Origin: Rhizobium sp. ACO-34A
GTDB lineage: Bacteria > Pseudomonadota > Alphaproteobacteria > Rhizobiales > Rhizobiaceae
Assembly: GCA_002600635.1 (NCBI GenBank)
Contig: CP021371.1
Coordinates: forward strand, 4,127,501 to 4,191,500
Direction of reading: 5' to 3'
Length of the DNA stretch: 64,000 nucleotides
Positions 61,701 to 64,000 of this stretch are shown piece by piece. Made by a program: the position numbers and the translations under genes. Position 1 is the stretch's first letter. Each line of letters begins with the position of its first letter. Below the pieces are notes generated by a model, which had not been told where the DNA came from, searched no databases, and worked only from the letters and a program-made list of their open reading frames with translations.

Positions 61701-64000
61701 GGCGAAGTCGCTATTCCCGTCACCGCGGAATTCGGTGCCGGAGCCTATGTCACCGCAACGCTCTTCCGTCCCGGCAACGCGCAGGAAAGCCGCATGCCGG
61801 CGCGCGCCATCGGCATAAGCTGGCTGAAGGTCGATCCGGGCATGGACCGACTGGCGATCAAGCTCGATCCGCCGAAGCAGACCCTGCCGCGCCAGCCGCT
61901 GGAAATCCCCATCGAGGTGGCAGGTGCGGGCATTGGCGAGGAAGCCTATGTCATGGTCGCCACCGTCGATGTCGGCATTCTCAACCTGACACGTTACGAA
62001 GCCCCGAACCCGGAAGACTGGTATTTCGGCCAGCGCCGTCTGGGTCTCGAGATCCGCGATCTCTACGGCCGCCTGATCGACGGATCGCTTGGCGCGATGG
62101 GACGCCTGCGCACCGGCGGCGACGGCGCACAAAGCCCGCTTCAGGGCAATCCGCCGAAGGAAAAGCTGGTCGCCTTCTTTGCCGGTCCGGTGAAGCTCGA
62201 TGCCGAGGGCCGCGCCACCGTGTCCTTCGATATCCCGCAGTTCAACGGCACCGCCCGCGTGATGGCCGTCGCCTGGTCGAAATCCGGCGTCGGCCATGCC
62301 GAAACCGATGTCATCATCCGCGATCCGGTGGTGGTCACGGCCAGCATGCCGAAATTCCTTGCCCCCGGCGACGAAACCGAACTGCGTCTCGACATCGCCG
62401 CAACCGACGCGCCGACCGGTGACTACACTCTCGCGGTGTCGTCCAACGATGCGGTTCGCATCGATCCGCAGGCCGCAACCCAGACCATCAGCCTGGAAGC
62501 CGGCGGCAAGACGATCGTGACGCTGCCCGTCACCGGCGTCGAGCCGGGTCCGGCAACCATCGACATCGCGCTCTCCAACGCGTCCGGCCTGTCGCTCGAC
62601 CAGAGCCTCGAGGTTCCCGTCCGCCCGGCATCCCTGCCGGTGACGGAACGCCGGGTTCTGTCTCTCGCCCCCGGCAAGAGCCTGACCGTCGATGCCGATC
62701 TGCTGGCCGACAGCCTGCTGCAGGATGCGGCGGTCAGCCTCAATGTCAGCCGCGCCGATGGCTTCGATCTTCCCGCCCTGCTGATGGGCCTCGACCGTTA
62801 CCCTTATGGCTGCGCCGAGCAGACCACCAGCCGCGCGCTGCCGCTGCTGTATCTGAGCGAGCTTTCCTCGATCTCGGGGCTGCCTGACGACGCGGATGTT
62901 AAGAAGCGGGTGCAGGACGCGATCTACCGGGTTCTTTCCTACCAGTCCTCCAGCGGCAGCTTCGGCCTCTGGGCTCCGGGCTATGAGGATCTGTGGCTCG
63001 ATGCCTATGTCACCGATTTTCTCACCCGCGCCCGCGAGCAGAAGTTCGAAGTGCCGGAACAGGCGATGCTGCAGGCGATCGAAAACCTGCAGAACCGCAT
63101 CGGCTATGATGCCGATATCCGCAGCCGCGGCAACGAGATCGCCTATTCGCTCTACGTGCTGGCGCGCAATCGCAAGGCCGCGATCAGCGACCTGCGCTAC
63201 TATGCGGACACCATGCTCGGCGACTTCCCGACCCCGCTTTCGAAGGCGCATCTGGCAGCGGCGCTTTCGCTCTATGGCGATGCCGAACGCTCGCGCTCGG
63301 TCTTCCTCGATGCCGCCGGCATGTCGGAAGAAGCGCGCCTCACCAAGGTCAGCCTCAACCGGTCGGACTATGGCTCATCGCTGCGCGACGGAGCGGCCGT
63401 GCTTGCACTTGCCGCCGAAAGCCGTCCGGTTCCGCCGATCGTGCCGGCGCTCGCCAAGGTCGTGACCGATGAATGGCGCGAAAAACAGTATCTCAGCACC
63501 CAGGAACAGACCTGGCTTCTGCTGGCTGCCCGCGCCCTGCAGAAGGGAGACGATGGCCTGTCGCTCGACGTCAACGGCGCCCAGCACAACGGCACCTATC
63601 AGGCAAGCATCACCGGCGACGCCCTGCTCCAGCATGCCATCACGCTGACCAACAAGAGCAGCGATCCGGTTTCGGCGGCGATCACCACGGTTGCGGCACC
63701 GAAGGCTCCGCTGCCGGCCGGCGGCGAAGGCTTCGACATCACCCGCACCTACTACACGCTGGATGGCGAGGAGGCGAATGTCAGCGAAGCCGCACAGAAC
63801 GAACGCTATGTCGTCGTTCTCAACGTCACCGAAAATGACGACTGGCCAGCACAACTGCTGATCACCGACCTGCTTCCCGCCGGTTTCGAGATCGACAATC
63901 CGAGCCTCGTCGACAGTGCGGCGCTCGCCAATTTCGACTGGATCGGCGAGACGGAAACGGCCCATCTCGAATTCCGCAACGACCGCTTCGTTGCGGCAAT
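58710..64000 (+). CDS. Bacterial alpha-2-macroglobulin with PAN/Apple domain, 3' end cut by window
   Basis: At least 1763 residues, continuing past the window. The start has GGAGG 7 bases upstream. A Sec signal peptide (FLAKFLAISLLAMPAIAA) has no lipobox, so the protein is periplasmic and not a lipoprotein. A PAN/Apple domain follows (residues about 35-90, YFGFDLRTEKNLSLDECEAS with paired cysteines), then repeated MG beta domains. The thioester site is intact: YGCAEQTTS with Cys1368 and Gln1371, inside an alpha-helical TED domain. This type (YfhM-like) traps proteases and is often next to the penicillin-binding protein PbpC gene, which would lie outside the window. Large open frames on the opposite strand here are shadows. 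Confidence 0.93.
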   Translation, partial: MSGRKALGFLAKFLAISLLAMPAIAADTRSIVTTPDGDYFGFDLRTEKNLSLDECEASCIADGSCRAFTYNPKVKWCFLKSDFNQLNTFAGAIAGRVVEAGVAEDLGAAKRPEFVSDQLMEDARTQRADLSLGEDQQQLGQGALLVIARQSLVNNNIDAALYAFKGALAITPDDSAIWLEMARAANTITGNSSVTGQGVLAALNGYLQSRDTQTRADALATLAKGLENSEDYRNALNAYKESLKLVTAKTVQAAYNDLRSRKGFRVVSNSVDADSLTPRACVEFSDPLVKRGVDYTPFVTLDGAAPKALEAKDNQICVEGLTHGARYKLALRAGLPSSVEESLEAQVDLDIYVRDRSASVRFTGDSFVLPSTARRGIPLVSVNTDSANLKLYRIGDRNVAPLLAASQFLTQLDGYSADRIESETGELVWQGSIDIATELNKDVVTSFPVDEALPQRKPGIYVMTASVANANTENWDSRPTQWFVVSDIGLSTFAGTDGLHVFARSLATAKPLAGVDLQLISKNNEVLATAKTDEDGHARFDAGLIRAGAALAPAVITARSQDDDNVFLDMTRAGFDLSDRGVTGRPAPGAIDLLAWTERGIYRPGETVHAAALARDIEADSIDRLPLTFIFSRPDGVEFRRMVVTSETLGGYAVDLPLLANSMRGTWSLAIHTDPKKEAIARKTFLVDDFVPDRLEFDITSEAKDIEPGASVPVSVDGRYLYGAPAAGLSLEGEVNIRPTRSHPDYERYVFGLADEEAGEETQVPLEALEPLDEDGKTTFDVELGELPSTTQLLNAEVVLRLVEGGGRAVERKLTLPVRPEGPMIGIKPEFTGDLAENSIAKFNVIALGPDGKRQALAGAKWKLVSLERNYQWYREGTSWRYEPIITTKQVADGTVDISADGAEVSAPVQWGRYRLEIETAILNGPATSVEFDAGWFVEASTTETPDALEIGLDKESYAIGDTATLKVSPRFAGELLVTVGTESLVTTQVATIPADGGEVAIPVTAEFGAGAYVTATLFRPGNAQESRMPARAIGISWLKVDPGMDRLAIKLDPPKQTLPRQPLEIPIEVAGAGIGEEAYVMVATVDVGILNLTRYEAPNPEDWYFGQRRLGLEIRDLYGRLIDGSLGAMGRLRTGGDGAQSPLQGNPPKEKLVAFFAGPVKLDAEGRATVSFDIPQFNGTARVMAVAWSKSGVGHAETDVIIRDPVVVTASMPKFLAPGDETELRLDIAATDAPTGDYTLAVSSNDAVRIDPQAATQTISLEAGGKTIVTLPVTGVEPGPATIDIALSNASGLSLDQSLEVPVRPASLPVTERRVLSLAPGKSLTVDADLLADSLLQDAAVSLNVSRADGFDLPALLMGLDRYPYGCAEQTTSRALPLLYLSELSSISGLPDDADVKKRVQDAIYRVLSYQSSSGSFGLWAPGYEDLWLDAYVTDFLTRAREQKFEVPEQAMLQAIENLQNRIGYDADIRSRGNEIAYSLYVLARNRKAAISDLRYYADTMLGDFPTPLSKAHLAAALSLYGDAERSRSVFLDAAGMSEEARLTKVSLNRSDYGSSLRDGAAVLALAAESRPVPPIVPALAKVVTDEWREKQYLSTQEQTWLLLAARALQKGDDGLSLDVNGAQHNGTYQASITGDALLQHAITLTNKSSDPVSAAITTVAAPKAPLPAGGEGFDITRTYYTLDGEEANVSEAAQNERYVVVLNVTENDDWPAQLLITDLLPAGFEIDNPSLVDSAALANFDWIGETETAHLEFRNDRFVAA

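Noticed and set aside
59814..63251. 1145-codon open frame antisense to the alpha-2-macroglobulin gene
   Set aside because: Shadow of a long GC-rich gene; the sense protein has signal peptide, PAN, MG and thioester features.
1..64000. CRISPR array, insertion sequence, prophage, tRNA or rRNA
   Set aside because: I saw no regularly spaced repeats, transposase, integrase or RNA-gene signature anywhere in the window.

Overview
This 64 kb window looks like ordinary chromosome from a member of the Rhizobiaceae, closest in gene content to Agrobacterium/Rhizobium. The evidence is the high-GC codon use, the glxABCD-glnT-purU block, an amino acid:carrier-protein ligase cluster of the type described in Agrobacterium and Bradyrhizobium, EcfG-type stress promoters (GGAAC-N16-CGTT), the exbB-exbD-tonB order and RIME-like palindromic repeats. 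I saw no tRNA or rRNA genes, no CRISPR array, no insertion sequence and no phage genes.

Layout. 1-7.5 kb: the 3' part of purC, then a TetR regulator followed by a tripartite RND efflux pump (MFP, RND, OMF) behind three inverted repeats. 7.6-11.4 kb: a MerR-XRE-cupin regulator divergent from gabT-gabD (GABA shunt). 11.5-14.3 kb: efp divergent from its modification genes epmA-epmB. 14.4-17.8 kb: a carrier protein, an acyl-CoA-dehydrogenase-fold flavoprotein, an aminoacyl-tRNA-synthetase-like amino acid:carrier-protein ligase and a DUF1839 protein, in one tight operon. 18-28.6 kb: a GH2-like glycosidase, a double alpha/beta-hydrolase, a flippase, a GumK-like and a GT4 glycosyltransferase, and a GumC/ExoP-like chain-length protein, which together look like a cell-surface glycan locus. 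28.7-35.1 kb: glxA, glxBCD, glnT and purU, which resemble the first half of the N-methylglutamate pathway. 35.2-42.7 kb: a three-domain kinase/phospholyase fusion, a DUF3307 protein, a LysR regulator, a DadA-like FAD oxidase and the ALDH7-type aldehyde dehydrogenase AmaB. 42.9-47.7 kb: a kinase-like two-domain protein, an orphan 152-residue protein and tonB-exbD-exbB. 48-53.1 kb: ppsA, a PfkB-type kinase, a phosphoribosyltransferase and riboflavin synthase. 53.2-54.3 kb: a single-domain response regulator and a small stress-type protein, both with EcfG-like promoters. 54.4-58.6 kb: gcdH with a divergent LysR gene, then a frameshifted GntR regulator ahead of a CynX-type MFS transporter. 58.7 kb to the end: a PAN-domain alpha-2-macroglobulin, cut by the window edge.

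Two themes connect genes across the window. First, the carrier-protein operon sits next to a glycan export cluster, so a carrier-bound amino acid could be used to decorate a surface glycan; this is inference. Second, the kinase/phospholyase fusion, the FAD oxidase, AmaB and GcdH fit consecutive or converging steps of lysine, hydroxylysine and pipecolate breakdown through 2-aminoadipate and glutaryl-CoA. The two LysR genes in those two regions encode obvious paralogues.
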